64,000 nt of DNA, from positions 62,001 to 126,000 of the forward strand of contig NZ_BCZA01000003.1 in the NCBI RefSeq assembly GCF_001598475.1, in the 5' to 3' direction. This stretch comes from Pantoea agglomerans NBRC 102470 (GTDB taxonomy: Bacteria; Pseudomonadota; Gammaproteobacteria; Enterobacterales; Enterobacteriaceae). The notes under the pieces were generated by a model that worked only from the letters and a program-made list of their open reading frames with translations, ran no database searches and had not been told where the DNA came from. This document shows positions 47,786 through 57,627 of this stretch, piece by piece. The position numbers and the translations under genes are program-made. How positions within the stretch are numbered: the first letter of the stretch is position 1; each line of letters starts with the position of its first letter.

Positions 47786-48844
47786 TCAGGGCGTCACCGA
47801 GACGCTTTTGATCTGGGCATAAAGCCACTGATCCGGCCGGATGCCCAGCTCATCCCGCGCCCACGGCGTGATGCGCGCCCAGAGTTCGCTGATGCCGATG
47901 CGCAGCTTCACCTCAACCTGGTCCCCGACCTCCAGCAATTCCACCACCTGAGCCGGTAAAATGTTGCGGATCGAGCTGTGTTGCGGCGGTTGCAGCGCCA
48001 GCGAGACATCGGCCGAGGCAATGCGAATACGCAGCGGGGTTTTAACCGGCTGATTCACCCGGCTGACCCAGATGTGCTGATCGCCCAGCGACAGCGCGGT
48101 CATCGGATAGTCGGGATGCTGCTCCAGCACCTGCACCCGCAGCACGCTGGTCAGTTCACTCACCGGCAGCCAGGGCCGCATCGCGCTGCTGCTCCAGACC
48201 CGCTCCAGCGGACCAAAGGCTTTGACCTTGCCCGCATCCAGCACCAGCACGTTATCAGCCAGCTGCAGGATCTCCTCCAGACTGTGCGAAACGTAGAGCA
48301 TCGGAATATCGACCTGCTTCGCCAGCTTTTGCAGATAGGGCATCAGTTCACGTTTACGTGGCAGATCCAGTGACGCCAGCGGCTCATCCAGCAGCAGCAT
48401 ATCCGGTGCGGTCAGCAGCGCACGGCCAATCGCGACCCGCTGCTTTTCCCCGCCCGACAGCGACAGCGGAAAGCGCGGCAGCAGCACCTCCAGACCCAGC
48501 AGAGAGACCAGACTGTCGAACTGCGCTTTCATCTTAGGTGCCATACCATATTGCAGGTTGCCACGGACCCGATAGTGCGGGAACAGCCGCGCATCCTGGA
48601 ACACATAACCGATACGCCGTTTTTCCGGCGGCAGCGCAATCTTCTGCTCTGCATCAAACAGCAGACGATCGTGCAGCTGGATCCGTCCCCTTTGCGGCTG
48701 AGTCAGCCCGCTGATCGCGTTGATCAGGGAGGTTTTTCCGGCACCTGACACGCCGAAAATAGTGGTGATCCCTTTGGCCGGGATCTGCAGGTCGACCTCC
48801 AGCACGTGATCGCCCTGCTGCTGCATAACGTTGAGTGATAGCAT
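47786..48844 (-). CDS. modC: Molybdate ABC transporter ATP-binding protein ModC
   Basis: 352 residues. Walker A is GVSGAGKTS (about 32-40), the signature [16 protein letters not shown] (about 128-143), and Walker [13 protein letters not shown]. The C-terminal TOBE/MOP domain (about 290-350) binds molybdate. It powers ModB. It overlaps modB by 1 bp. Confidence 0.96.
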   Translation of the reverse strand: MLSLNVMQQQGDHVLEVDLQIPAKGITTIFGVSGAGKTSLINAISGLTQPQRGRIQLHDRLLFDAEQKIALPPEKRRIGYVFQDARLFPHYRVRGNLQYGMAPKMKAQFDSLVSLLGLEVLLPRFPLSLSGGEKQRVAIGRALLTAPDMLLLDEPLASLDLPRKRELMPYLQKLAKQVDIPMLYVSHSLEEILQLADNVLVLDAGKVKAFGPLERVWSSSAMRPWLPVSELTSVLRVQVLEQHPDYPMTALSLGDQHIWVSRVNQPVKTPLRIRIASADVSLALQPPQHSSIRNILPAQVVELLEVGDQVEVKLRIGISELWARITPWARDELGIRPDQWLYAQIKSVSVTP

Positions 48845-49533
48845 CAGTTTCCCATCCGCTTACGGCCTGCACGTGCCAGCCATTCCGACGCCAGCAGTGA
48901 CGCCAGCGCCAGCACGATCGCGATGACGCAGAGCCGTGCCGCCGCCCCTTCCGCGCCCGGTGTCTCTATCAGGGTAAACATCGCCAGCGGCAGCGTGCGC
49001 GTCTCGCCGGGAATATTGGAAACAAAGGTGATGGTGGCGCCGAACTCGCCCAGCGATCGGGCAAACGCCAGCACCGTACCGACGATCACGCCTGGCAACG
49101 TCAGCGGGAGCGTAATGGTGAAAAAGACCCGCCAGCGTCCGGCGCCCAGCGTGCGCGCCGCCTGCTCCAGCCGGCTATCCACCGCCTCCAGCGCCAGCCG
49201 GATGGCGCGCACCATCAACGGAAAGGCGATCACGGCAGAGGCCAGTGCGGCACCGCGCCAGCTGAAAGCAAAGCTGAAGCCGAACCAGTCATAAAGCTTT
49301 TCGCCTATGATGCCGCGCCGCCCAAGGCTAATCAGCAGCAGATAACCCACCACCACTGGTGGCAGCACCAGCGGCAGGTGGATCAGGCTGTCGAGCAGCG
49401 CTTTACCAGGAAAACGGCAGCGCACCAGAATCCAGGCCATCAGGATGCCAAACGGCAGACTGCCTATCACGGCTATGCCAGAGACTTTAAGGCTAAGCAG
49501 TACCGCCTGCCATTCGGGATCGCTGAGTATCAT
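48844..49533 (-). CDS. modB: Molybdate ABC transporter permease ModB
   Basis: 229 residues with five to six membrane helices. The EAA loop reads [28 protein letters not shown] (about 134-161), the docking site for ModC. It overlaps modA by 4 bp and modC by 1 bp. Confidence 0.96.
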   Translation of the reverse strand: MILSDPEWQAVLLSLKVSGIAVIGSLPFGILMAWILVRCRFPGKALLDSLIHLPLVLPPVVVGYLLLISLGRRGIIGEKLYDWFGFSFAFSWRGAALASAVIAFPLMVRAIRLALEAVDSRLEQAARTLGAGRWRVFFTITLPLTLPGVIVGTVLAFARSLGEFGATITFVSNIPGETRTLPLAMFTLIETPGAEGAAARLCVIAIVLALASLLASEWLARAGRKRMGN

Positions 49534-50303
49534 TTCGTCGGTGTGAATCCGTAATGTTTAAAGATAGCCGCGGCCTGGGGCCCTTTCAGATAATCATAAA
49601 ACGCTTTAACGGCGGCGTTGTCGTGATCGTTCACGATCGCCATCGGATATTCTACGGGTTTATGGCTGGTTGCCGGAAAATGCCCGACGACCTGCACTTT
49701 ATCGCTGGCGACCGCGTCAGACCCGTAGACAATGCCATAGGGCGTTTCATTACGCTCGACCAGCGCCAGCGCTGCCCGCACATTATTGGCTGGCGCTAAC
49801 GAAGGCGCAACGCCTTCCCAGGCACCCAGCTTTTGCAGCGCCTCTTTGGCGTAGATGCCCGCAGGAACGTGGTCCGGATCGCCGACTGCCAGACGCTCAC
49901 CGTGCAGCAAGGTTTTCCAGTCAGTCTGCGGGTCCAGCGTCACCGCTTTCGCGTCAGCACTGCGTGGCGCAATCAATACCAGATCGTTGCCCAGCAGGGT
50001 ATAGCGGCTACTGGTAATCACACTTTTTTTCGCCACCGCATCATCCATCCACTGCTGATCGGCAGAGATAAAGAGATCGGCAGGAGCACCCTGCTCAATC
50101 TGGCGCGCCAGCGTTGAAGAGGAGGCAAACGAAGAGACCACCGTCACCCCCTTTTCCTGCTTGTAACGGCTGGCAATATGCTGCATCGCGTTGGTCAGTG
50201 AAGCCGCGGCAAACACAGTGATGTTGTCGGCGGCCACAGCCTGCCCGGCCAGCGAAACGGTGATCAGGGCCGCGACGCCCCAGCGATAGTGTTTAAATGA
50301 CAT
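49530..50303 (-). CDS. modA: Periplasmic molybdate-binding protein ModA
   Basis: 257 residues with a signal peptide (about 1-24, GQAVAA). FAAASLTNAMQHIASRYKQEKG (about 31-52), FASSSTLARQIEQGAPADLFISAD (about 59-82) and the C-terminal AIFKHYGFTP are typical. It binds molybdate or tungstate and delivers it to ModBC. GGAGA precedes the ATG; a ModE-type box lies 17 bp upstream of the start codon. Confidence 0.96.
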   Translation of the reverse strand: MSFKHYRWGVAALITVSLAGQAVAADNITVFAAASLTNAMQHIASRYKQEKGVTVVSSFASSSTLARQIEQGAPADLFISADQQWMDDAVAKKSVITSSRYTLLGNDLVLIAPRSADAKAVTLDPQTDWKTLLHGERLAVGDPDHVPAGIYAKEALQKLGAWEGVAPSLAPANNVRAALALVERNETPYGIVYGSDAVASDKVQVVGHFPATSHKPVEYPMAIVNDHDNAAVKAFYDYLKGPQAAAIFKHYGFTPTK

Positions 50304-50320
50304 GATTTTCTCCGGCTATT

Positions 50321-50344
50321 CGTTGTGTAGCGGATAATATAGCG
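50321..50344 (-). promoter_or_regulatory. ModE-type box upstream of modA
   Basis: Read on the minus strand, CGCTATATTATCC GCTACACAACG-type 24 bp aligns with the E. coli modA ModE box, keeping CG-TATATT-TC-CTACA-AACG. In E. coli ModE-molybdate represses modABC here. Its closeness to the start codon implies a short leader. Confidence 0.72.
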
Positions 50345-50406
50345 CAATGTCAGTGAGGTTCAGTAAATTATCGGCAGGGGGAACAAAAGGTTAAATCAGG
50401 AGAGAT

Positions 50407-50439
50407 AAAAACGACCACGCCCGCGCAGATGGCGGGCGT
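50407..50439 (-). terminator. Intrinsic terminator of acrZ
   Basis: On the minus strand ACGCCCGC-loop-GCGGGCGT is followed by GGTCGTTTTT, just past the acrZ stop codon. Confidence 0.78.
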
Positions 50440-50447
50440 AGCAGCAA

Positions 50448-50603
50448 TTAATTGTGCGAACGGGCTGAGGATTTTTCGCGATGACCAATTTTAGAGATGA
50501 CGTTAAACACTTCACCCAGGCCATAAATCATGCCCAGCATCAGCGCCATCACGACAGGCACCATCAGTATGGCAACGGCGAGGCTTTTAAGTAATTCCAG
50601 CAT
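50448..50603 (-). CDS. acrZ: AcrZ, small AcrAB-TolC accessory membrane protein
   Basis: 51 residues from the ATG at 50603, the start that gives [37 protein letters not shown], nearly the E. coli AcrZ sequence (49 residues). The frame opens 29 codons earlier without support. A single membrane helix with a Pro bend binds AcrB and widens its drug range. The position between modA and modE is conserved. Confidence 0.93.
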   Translation of the reverse strand: MLELLKSLAVAILMVPVVMALMLGMIYGLGEVFNVISKIGHREKSSARSHN

Positions 50604-50739
50604 GGAGAGTCTCACTCTGCTAACAAAAAAGAGATTGTAACGGGTCAGCAAAATTTTGCGCAGCCCTTTTCGTGCTTTTACTTTGGTCACAAAACGCCGC
50701 TATCATCGGCCTTCGCCTTAACCCTTTGCCGGAGCTGTC

Positions 50740-51522
50740 ATGGAAGCCGAACTGTCCCTTCATATCCGTTTACAACAGAAACTGTTTGCCGATCCGCGAC
50801 GTATTGAGCTGCTGAAACGCGTACAGCAGACCGGGTCGATCAGTCAGGGTGCGAAGCTGGCCGGTATCAGCTACAAAAGTGCCTGGGATGCGATTAATGA
50901 GATGAACCAGATGGCGGATGAAACGCTGGTGGAGCGGGCCACCGGCGGTAAAGGCGGCGGTGGCGCAACGCTCACCCGCTACGGTGAACGCCTGATTCAG
51001 CTGTTCCAGCTGATGGAGCAGATCCAGCAGAAAGCCTTTGATGCGCTACAGCAGGATACGTTACCGCTCGACAGTCTGCTGGCGGCCATCGCCCGCTTCT
51101 CGCTGCAGACCAGCGCCCGTAACCAGCTGTTTGGCACCGTCGTCAGTAACGATGCGAAGCAGGTGGTCCAGCATCTGCTGATTCAACTGGCCGATGGCGT
51201 CACGCTGCTTAATGTGGCGCTGACCCAGCGTAGCGCCGATCGACTGCAACTGGCCGCCGGTAAAGAGGTGCTGGTGCTGATCAAGGCGCCGTGGATCCGC
51301 ATCAGTCGTGACGCCGCACAGGATGACAATCAGCTGGCAGCGACGGTCAGTGCCATCGAACCCGGCGAGCAGATGAGTGAAGTGCTGATGAAGCTCGCCA
51401 GCGGCGAAACCCTGTGCGCGACCCTGAGCAACGATCAGCTGCAGCAACTCAGGCTGCAGCCCGGCGACGCCGTGATCGCCAGTTTCAATGCGGAACACGC
51501 CATCGTCGCCACCCTGCTCTAG
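50740..51522 (+). CDS. modE: Molybdate-responsive regulator ModE
   Basis: 260 residues. The N-terminal winged-helix domain (about 1-120) includes LLKRVQQTGSISQGAKLAGISYKSAWDAINEMN and GGKGGGGATLTRYGERLI. Two C-terminal MOP/TOBE domains (SARNQLFGTVVSN, about 126-138, and QLAATVSAIEPGEQMSEV) bind molybdate. It represses modABC and activates moa and molybdoenzyme genes. Targets visible here are the ModE-type boxes before modA and moaA. Confidence 0.96.
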   Translation: MEAELSLHIRLQQKLFADPRRIELLKRVQQTGSISQGAKLAGISYKSAWDAINEMNQMADETLVERATGGKGGGGATLTRYGERLIQLFQLMEQIQQKAFDALQQDTLPLDSLLAAIARFSLQTSARNQLFGTVVSNDAKQVVQHLLIQLADGVTLLNVALTQRSADRLQLAAGKEVLVLIKAPWIRISRDAAQDDNQLAATVSAIEPGEQMSEVLMKLASGETLCATLSNDQLQQLRLQPGDAVIASFNAEHAIVATLL

Positions 51523-51591
51523 CGGTTGATTTGACTTCATTACGGGCAATGGTTACAACTCAGTGACACGATGCAAAAAATGGAACAGATC

Positions 51592-53064
51592 ATGGCTTCA
51601 TTGCACATTTCGCAAGGCACATTTCGTCTTAGCGATACCCGGATACTGAGCCTGAATCAGGTGGCACTGCAGCGCGGCGAAAGCTGGGCGTTTGTCGGAG
51701 CCAACGGCAGCGGCAAATCATCACTGGCGCGCGCACTCTCTGGTGAACTTCCGCCGCTGGCCGGTTCAGTCAGCAGCGATTTCAGACGGCCGGTCCGGCT
51801 GTCGCTGGAGCAGCTACAAACCCTGGTGGCGCAGGAGTGGCAGCGCAATAACACCGATATGCTCAGCGAAGGTGAAGAGGATACCGGGCTGACCGTGGCA
51901 GAGGTGATTCAGACGGAGGTGCAGCAGCCCGAGCGCTGCGAGCAGCTGGCACAGCAGTTCGGCATCGAAGCGCTGCTTTCACGCCGCTTCAAATATCTCT
52001 CTACCGGCGAAACCCGCAAAACCCTGCTCTGTCAGGCATTGATGAACCAGCCAGATTTGCTGATTCTGGATGAGCCGTTTGACGGACTGGATGTGGCGTC
52101 GCGCGCCAGCCTGACCGACACGCTGCGCGGCCTGCAGCAACCGACATTTACCCTGGTGCTGGTGCTCAATCGCTTTGACGATATTCCCGATTTCATTCAG
52201 CAGGTTGGCGTGCTGGCGGAGTGCACCCTCACCCACAGCGGGCCACGCCAGGCCATTTTAACGGAAGCGCTGGTGGCGCAGCTGGCACACAGTGAACAGC
52301 TGATGGGAATGGCGTTACCTGAGGCGGATGCGCCGGATCAGCTGCCATCGCTGGCGGATGATGCGCCGCGCGTTATCCTGCGCAACGGCACCGTCTCGTA
52401 TAACGATAAGCCAGTAATTCAGGGGCTGAACTGGCAGGTCAACGCCGGCGAGCACTGGCAGATTACCGGCCCGAACGGCGCAGGGAAATCGACCCTGCTC
52501 AGCCTGGTGACCGGCGATCATCCTCAGGGCTACAGCAATGATTTAACCCTGTTTGGCCGCCGTCGCGGCAGTGGTGAAACCATCTGGGATATCAAGCAGC
52601 ATATTGGCTATGTCAGCAGCAGCCTGCATCTCGATTACCGCGTCAGCACCAATGTGCGCACGGTGATCCTGTCGGGCTTCTTCGACTCTATTGGTCTCTA
52701 TCAGGCGGCTTCTGACCGGCAAAAAGCGCTGGCACAGCAGTGGCTGGCACTGCTGGGGATGGATAACGGACAGGCCGATGCGCCGTTCCACTCGCTTTCA
52801 TGGGGACAGCAGCGGCTGGTGCTGATTGCCCGCGCGCTGGTTAAGCATCCGACGCTACTGATACTGGATGAGCCACTACAGGGGCTCGACCCGATTAACC
52901 GCCAGCTGGTGCGGCGCTTTGTCGATGTGCTGATTGGCGAGGGACGGACTCAGCTGCTGTTTGTTTCGCATCACGCGGAAGATGCGCCCGCCTGCATCAC
53001 ACATCGCCTGAGCTTTATCGCCCATGACGGCGGCTATCACTATCAGCAGGAAACCCTGCACTAA
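51592..53064 (+). CDS. modF: ModF, tandem ABC ATPase
   Basis: 490 residues from the ATG at 51592, which aligns with E. coli ModF (MSSLQI versus MASLHI); the frame opens 7 codons earlier. Two ATPase modules are present: GANGSGKSS (about 35-43) with YLSTGETRK, and GPNGAGKST (about 288-296) with SLSWGQQRL. Both signatures depart from LSGGQ, as in E. coli ModF. Its role in molybdate metabolism is unclear. It follows modE in a probable operon. Confidence 0.95.
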   Translation: MASLHISQGTFRLSDTRILSLNQVALQRGESWAFVGANGSGKSSLARALSGELPPLAGSVSSDFRRPVRLSLEQLQTLVAQEWQRNNTDMLSEGEEDTGLTVAEVIQTEVQQPERCEQLAQQFGIEALLSRRFKYLSTGETRKTLLCQALMNQPDLLILDEPFDGLDVASRASLTDTLRGLQQPTFTLVLVLNRFDDIPDFIQQVGVLAECTLTHSGPRQAILTEALVAQLAHSEQLMGMALPEADAPDQLPSLADDAPRVILRNGTVSYNDKPVIQGLNWQVNAGEHWQITGPNGAGKSTLLSLVTGDHPQGYSNDLTLFGRRRGSGETIWDIKQHIGYVSSSLHLDYRVSTNVRTVILSGFFDSIGLYQAASDRQKALAQQWLALLGMDNGQADAPFHSLSWGQQRLVLIARALVKHPTLLILDEPLQGLDPINRQLVRRFVDVLIGEGRTQLLFVSHHAEDAPACITHRLSFIAHDGGYHYQQETLH

Positions 53065-53118
53065 GGCTCTTGTAACGCGTCACCCCACGCCGCTGCTGCG
53101 GCGTTTTAAAGCACCCTT

Positions 53119-53134
53119 GTGTAAGCGCTACCAT
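53119..53134 (+). promoter_or_regulatory. GalR/GalS-type operator, distal
   Basis: GTGTAAGCGCTACCAT matches the GalR family consensus GTGKAANCGNTTNCAC at most positions and is nearly the reverse of the E. coli internal gal operator. It lies 183 bp before galT. Confidence 0.78.
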
Positions 53135-53196
53135 TCCACATCACCTTTCACGCCATATATCCGCACACAATGCCACGAAATAAGAATATTCAGCTT

Positions 53197-53212
53197 GTGT
53201 AAACGATACCAT
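53197..53212 (+). promoter_or_regulatory. GalR/GalS-type operator, proximal
   Basis: GTGTAAACGATACCAT is close to the E. coli external gal operator (GTGTAAACGATTCCAC). It is 78 bp downstream of the distal site, so a repression loop between the two is possible. Confidence 0.8.
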
Positions 53213-53301
53213 TTATCCAGACTTGATCACGCTTTCGGGCGCGCTGATGTGCTACTTTTTACCGATGCCTCTTTGGCTTTTGACGCTTACCAGGATCTAA
53301 C

Positions 53302-54348
53302 ATGGAAAAATTCAACCCGGTCGATCACCCGCATCGCCGTTACAATCCACTGATTGATCAATGGATTTTAGTTTCACCTCATCGGGCCAAACGTCCGTGG
53401 CAAGGCGCGCAGGAAACCCCGGCGGTCAATACGTTACCGGCGCACGATCCGGACTGCTTCCTGTGTGCCGGAAACACCCGCATCACCGGCGACAAAAACC
53501 CGGACTATGCAGGCACCTACGTCTTTACCAATGACTTTGCTGCGCTTATGACCGACACGCCAGACGCGCCCGAGAGCGACGATATCCTGATGCGTTGTGA
53601 AAGCGCACGCGGCACCAGTCGGGTCATCTGCTTCTCGCCCGATCACAGCAAAACCCTGCCGGAGATGTCGCTGAACGCACTGGAAGAGGTGGTGCGTACC
53701 TGGCAGGCAGAGACCGCCGATCTGGGTCAGCACTATCCCTGGGTGCAGGTGTTTGAGAACAAAGGCGCGGCGATGGGCTGCTCCAACCCGCATCCCCATG
53801 GTCAGATCTGGGCCAACAGCTTCCTGCCGAATGAAGCGCAGCGTGAAGATGATCATCAGCGCGACTATTTCGCTAAACATGGCTCGCCGATGCTGGTCGA
53901 TTATCTGGCACGTGAACAGCAGGATGGCAGCCGCACCGTGGTGGAAACCGATCACTGGCTGGCGGTGGTGCCGTGGTGGGCCGCCTGGCCGTTTGAAACC
54001 CTGCTGCTGCCGAAAGCGCACGTCAAACGAATTACCGACCTCAATGAGGCGCAGCGTACCGACCTGGCGCTGGCGCTTAAGCTGCTGACCAGCCGCTACG
54101 ACAACCTGTTCCAGTGCTCATTCCCCTACTCCATGGGCTGGCACGGCGCGCCGTTTAACGGCGAAGCCAACGATCACTGGCAGTTGCATGCTCACTTCTA
54201 TCCGCCGCTGCTGCGCTCAGCAACGGTGCGTAAATTTATGGTTGGCTATGAAATGCTGGCCGAAACCCAACGCGATTTAACGGCGGAACAGGCGGCGGAA
54301 CGTCTGCGTTCTGTCAGCGACGTTCACTTCCGTGAGGCACAACAATGA
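53302..54348 (+). CDS. galT: Galactose-1-phosphate uridylyltransferase GalT
   Basis: 348 residues, as in E. coli. [11 protein letters not shown] at the start, [16 protein letters not shown] (zinc-site Cys, about 52-67), [20 protein letters not shown] with the catalytic His in HPHGQ (about 164-168) and [26 protein letters not shown] near the C-terminus. It transfers UMP between UDP-glucose and galactose-1-phosphate. Here it is the first gal gene, without galE before it. It overlaps galK by 4 bp. Confidence 0.97.
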   Translation: MEKFNPVDHPHRRYNPLIDQWILVSPHRAKRPWQGAQETPAVNTLPAHDPDCFLCAGNTRITGDKNPDYAGTYVFTNDFAALMTDTPDAPESDDILMRCESARGTSRVICFSPDHSKTLPEMSLNALEEVVRTWQAETADLGQHYPWVQVFENKGAAMGCSNPHPHGQIWANSFLPNEAQREDDHQRDYFAKHGSPMLVDYLAREQQDGSRTVVETDHWLAVVPWWAAWPFETLLLPKAHVKRITDLNEAQRTDLALALKLLTSRYDNLFQCSFPYSMGWHGAPFNGEANDHWQLHAHFYPPLLRSATVRKFMVGYEMLAETQRDLTAEQAAERLRSVSDVHFREAQQ

Positions 54349-55493
54349 GCTTAAAAACCATCACGCAGCAGCTTTTCTCTGACACTTTCGGTTACGCCGC
54401 TACGCATACCATTCAGGCACCGGGCCGCGTTAACCTGATTGGCGAGCATACCGACTATAACGACGGCTTCGTGCTGCCGTGCGCCATCGATTACCAGACG
54501 GTGATTGCCTGTGCCCGCCGTGACGATCGCCAGATTCGGGTGGTCGCGGCGGATTATGAAAATGCGCAGGACACATTCTCTCTCGATGAAGAGATCGTCA
54601 GCCTGCAGGAACCGATGTGGGCCAACTATGTGCGCGGCGTGGTGAAGCATCTGCAGCAGCGTCATGCCGATTTCGGCGGTATCGATATGGTGATCAGCGG
54701 CAACGTGCCTCAGGGCGCGGGCCTCAGCTCATCTGCGTCGCTGGAAGTGGCGGTCGGCACCGTGGTGCAGCAGCTCTATAATCTGCCGCTGGATGGCGCC
54801 GCCATTGCCGTGAATGGTCAGGAAGCGGAAAACCAGTTCGTCGGCTGTAACTGCGGCATCATGGACCAGTTGATCTCCGCGCTGGGCCGGAAAGATCACG
54901 CCATGCTGCTCGACTGCCGCACGCTGGGCACGCGTCCGGTGTCGATGCCGGAAGATATCGCGGTGGTGATCATCAACTCCAACTTCCGTCGTACCCTGGT
55001 TGGCAGCGAATACAACACGCGTCGTGAGCAGTGTGAAGCGGGGGCGCGTTTCTTCAATAAGAAGGCGCTGCGTGACGTTGAACTGGCCGAGTTTGAAGCG
55101 GCACAGGCGCAGCTCGACCCGCAGGTGGCAAAACGCGTGCGTCACGTCCTGACCGAGAACGCCCGCACCCTGGAAGCAGCCGATGCGCTGACGCAGGGCG
55201 ACCTGACCCGTATGGGCCAGCTGATGGCCGAATCTCACGCCTCGATGCGTGACGACTTCGAGATCACCGTGCCACCGATCGATACCCTGGTTGAGATCGT
55301 GAAAGCGCAGATCGGTGAGCGCGGCGGCGTGCGTATGACCGGCGGCGGCTTTGGTGGCTGTATCGTCGCGCTGATGCCACTGGATCTGGTCGATCAGGTC
55401 AAAGCCGCCGTAGCGGAGCAGTATGAAGCTGCGACCGGCATCAAAGAGACCTTCTACGTCTGCAAAGCCTCTGAAGGAGCCGGCCAATGCTGA
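54345..55493 (+). CDS. galK: Galactokinase GalK
   Basis: 382 residues, a GHMP kinase. The galactokinase signature is [19 protein letters not shown] (about 27-45), the ATP loop [17 protein letters not shown] (about 124-140), and the third motif [17 protein letters not shown] (about 327-343). It phosphorylates galactose. It overlaps galT by 4 bp and galM by 7 bp. Confidence 0.97.
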   Translation: MSLKTITQQLFSDTFGYAATHTIQAPGRVNLIGEHTDYNDGFVLPCAIDYQTVIACARRDDRQIRVVAADYENAQDTFSLDEEIVSLQEPMWANYVRGVVKHLQQRHADFGGIDMVISGNVPQGAGLSSSASLEVAVGTVVQQLYNLPLDGAAIAVNGQEAENQFVGCNCGIMDQLISALGRKDHAMLLDCRTLGTRPVSMPEDIAVVIINSNFRRTLVGSEYNTRREQCEAGARFFNKKALRDVELAEFEAAQAQLDPQVAKRVRHVLTENARTLEAADALTQGDLTRMGQLMAESHASMRDDFEITVPPIDTLVEIVKAQIGERGGVRMTGGGFGGCIVALMPLDLVDQVKAAVAEQYEAATGIKETFYVCKASEGAGQC

Positions 55494-56521
55494 ACGACGT
55501 CAACTCCCACGCGCCCGACGGTCAGCCGTGGCGCATAACGGTGCTGCGCAATGCCAACGGCATGCTGGCAACCTTTATGGACTGGGGCGCAACCTGGCTC
55601 TCCGCCCGCGTGCCGATGCAGGATGGCACGGTGCGTGAAGCCCTGCTCGGTTGCGCCACGCCCTCTGACTATCTGCATCAGGATGCCTATCTGGGCGCGA
55701 CGGTCGGCCGCTACGCTAACCGCATCGCCGGGGCAAAACTGAATAAACTGAACCGCCAGCTGGTGCCTAACCAGGGCGCACATCAGCTGCATGGCGGACC
55801 GGAAGGCTTTGATAAGCGCCGCTGGCAGATTGTCAGCCAGTCTGACAGCGAGGTGCACTACCGCATTGATTCGCCTGATGGCGATCAGGGCTATCCCGGC
55901 AATCTGATTGCCGATCTGCGCTATCAGCTGGATGACCAGAACTGCCTGAGCATAAGCTATGAAGCGCGCTGCGATCAGCCCTGCCCGGTCAATCTGACTA
56001 ACCACGCCTACTTTAACCTTGATGCGCATCATGGCGACGCCCGCCAGCATCGCTTACAACTGCACGCCGACCATTATCTGCCGGTCGACAGCGAAGGCAT
56101 CCCGAATGCGCCGCTGAAAGAGGTTGCCGGAACCAGTTTTGATTTCCGCGAGGCCAAAGTCGTGGCACAGGAGTTTCTGGCAGACGACGACCAGCGAGCG
56201 GTGAAGGGCTATGACCATGCGTTTCTGCTCAACAGCGCAGGCGACGACACTCAGCCTGCGGCAGAACTCTGGTCGGAAGATGGCAGACTGCAGCTCAGCG
56301 TGACCACTTCGGCACCGGCGTTGCAGTTTTACTCCGGCAACTACCTGGCGGGCACCCGTGCCCGCGAGCAGGCGAGCTATACTGCTTTTCAGGGTATTGC
56401 GCTGGAGAGCGAATTTTTACCGGATTCGCCTAATCATGCTGAATGGCCTCAGCCTGATTGCTGGCTGCAGCCGGGAGATCGCTGGGAATCCGTGACGCGT
56501 TATCGCTTCACGCCACGCTGA
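55487..56521 (+). CDS. galM: Aldose 1-epimerase GalM
   Basis: 344 residues. Catalytic His and Glu blocks are visible in [19 protein letters not shown] (about 96-114), [11 protein letters not shown] (about 168-178, general acid His) and [17 protein letters not shown] (general base Glu, about 305). It interconverts alpha- and beta-galactose. AAGGAG lies inside galK before the overlapping ATG. Confidence 0.95.
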   Translation: MLNDVNSHAPDGQPWRITVLRNANGMLATFMDWGATWLSARVPMQDGTVREALLGCATPSDYLHQDAYLGATVGRYANRIAGAKLNKLNRQLVPNQGAHQLHGGPEGFDKRRWQIVSQSDSEVHYRIDSPDGDQGYPGNLIADLRYQLDDQNCLSISYEARCDQPCPVNLTNHAYFNLDAHHGDARQHRLQLHADHYLPVDSEGIPNAPLKEVAGTSFDFREAKVVAQEFLADDDQRAVKGYDHAFLLNSAGDDTQPAAELWSEDGRLQLSVTTSAPALQFYSGNYLAGTRAREQASYTAFQGIALESEFLPDSPNHAEWPQPDCWLQPGDRWESVTRYRFTPR

Positions 56522-56672
56522 GCCTCCGGCTGAAAAACGCGCAGTGCGTCACACACAGGCTTACGCGCTGCCCGCTTTTCCGTTATGGTATGGCGCAATC
56601 AGCTCGCGTGTCAGGCGGGCAGCAGCAGGTTTCCAATCTCACAGAAACATCACAGTATTAAGGAGTTAAGCT

Positions 56673-57425
56673 ATGGCTGTAACTAAGCTGGTTCTGGTGC
56701 GACACGGCGAAAGCCAGTGGAACAACGAAAACCGCTTTACCGGTTGGTATGATGTTGACCTTTCAGAGAAAGGTCGTGGCGAAGCCAAATCAGCAGGTCA
56801 GCTGCTGAAAAAAGAGGGCTTTGTTTTCGATTTCGCTTACACCTCAGTACTGAAGCGTGCCATTCACACGCTGTGGAATGTGCTGGATGAGCTGGATCAG
56901 GCCTGGCTGCCGGTTGAGAAAACCTGGCGTCTGAACGAGCGTCACTACGGTGCGCTGCAGGGTCTGGATAAAGCGGAAACCGCTGCCAAATATGGTGATG
57001 AGCAGGTTAAGCAGTGGCGTCGCGGCTTTGCCGTTACCCCACCAGAGCTGGATCGTTCAGATGAGCGCTTCCCGGGCCATGATCCGCGTTACGCGAAACT
57101 GACCCCAGAGCAGCTGCCAACCACCGAAAGCCTGGCGCTGACCATCGACCGCGTTATCCCTTACTGGAACGACACCATTCTGCCGCGCATCAAAAGCGGT
57201 GAGAAAGTGATCATTGCCGCACACGGCAACTCACTGCGTGCGCTGGTGAAATATCTGGATAACCTGAGCGAAGATGAAATCCTCGAACTGAATATCCCTA
57301 CCGGCGTACCGCTGGTCTATGAGTTCGATGAAAACTTCAAACCGCTGAAACGCTACTACCTGGGCGACCAGGACGAGATTGCCGCGAAAGCTGCAGCCGT
57401 TGCGAATCAGGGTAAAGCGAAGTAA
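56673..57425 (+). CDS. gpmA: 2,3-bisphosphoglycerate-dependent phosphoglycerate mutase GpmA
   Basis: 250 residues, as in E. coli. The active-site motif [21 protein letters not shown] (about 8-28) contains the phosphorylated His, and [16 protein letters not shown] (about 183-198) the second His. It interconverts 3- and 2-phosphoglycerate in glycolysis. AAGGAG precedes the ATG; a strong terminator follows. Monocistronic. Confidence 0.97.
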   Translation: MAVTKLVLVRHGESQWNNENRFTGWYDVDLSEKGRGEAKSAGQLLKKEGFVFDFAYTSVLKRAIHTLWNVLDELDQAWLPVEKTWRLNERHYGALQGLDKAETAAKYGDEQVKQWRRGFAVTPPELDRSDERFPGHDPRYAKLTPEQLPTTESLALTIDRVIPYWNDTILPRIKSGEKVIIAAHGNSLRALVKYLDNLSEDEILELNIPTGVPLVYEFDENFKPLKRYYLGDQDEIAAKAAAVANQGKAK

Positions 57426-57446
57426 TTTCTCGCTGAAATAAAAAAA

Positions 57447-57472
57447 GGCCAGACGAAAGTCTGGCCTTTTTT
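57447..57472 (+). terminator. Intrinsic terminator of gpmA
   Basis: GGCCAGAC-GAAA-GTCTGGCC followed by TTTTTT, and preceded by a seven-A run, so it could work in both directions. Confidence 0.92.
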
Positions 57473-57542
57473 ATTGGGCTGCGCGCACGAACGCTGCGCA
57501 CTGTGTTCGTTGTCAGAATAAAGAGATCAATGAGCCAGGCAA

Positions 57543-57579
57543 CAACTGATTGGCTCAAATCGCAGGGAATACGGTCAGA
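57543..57579. repeat. Partial copy of the MITE-like element end
   Basis: Bases 57543-57579 match 45515-45551 at 29 of 37 positions, including GCTCAAA and CGCAGGGAA blocks. The internal hairpins and opposite end are absent, so this is a solo end or remnant between gpmA and aroG. Confidence 0.5.
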
Positions 57580-57627
57580 GGCACAATCCTCAACGCGAAC
57601 CGGGTCAGACCTTGTCAGTTATCCCAC

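Noticed and set aside
53135..53300. Core promoter between or after the gal operators
   Set aside because: No -35/-10 pair stood out clearly enough to place it.
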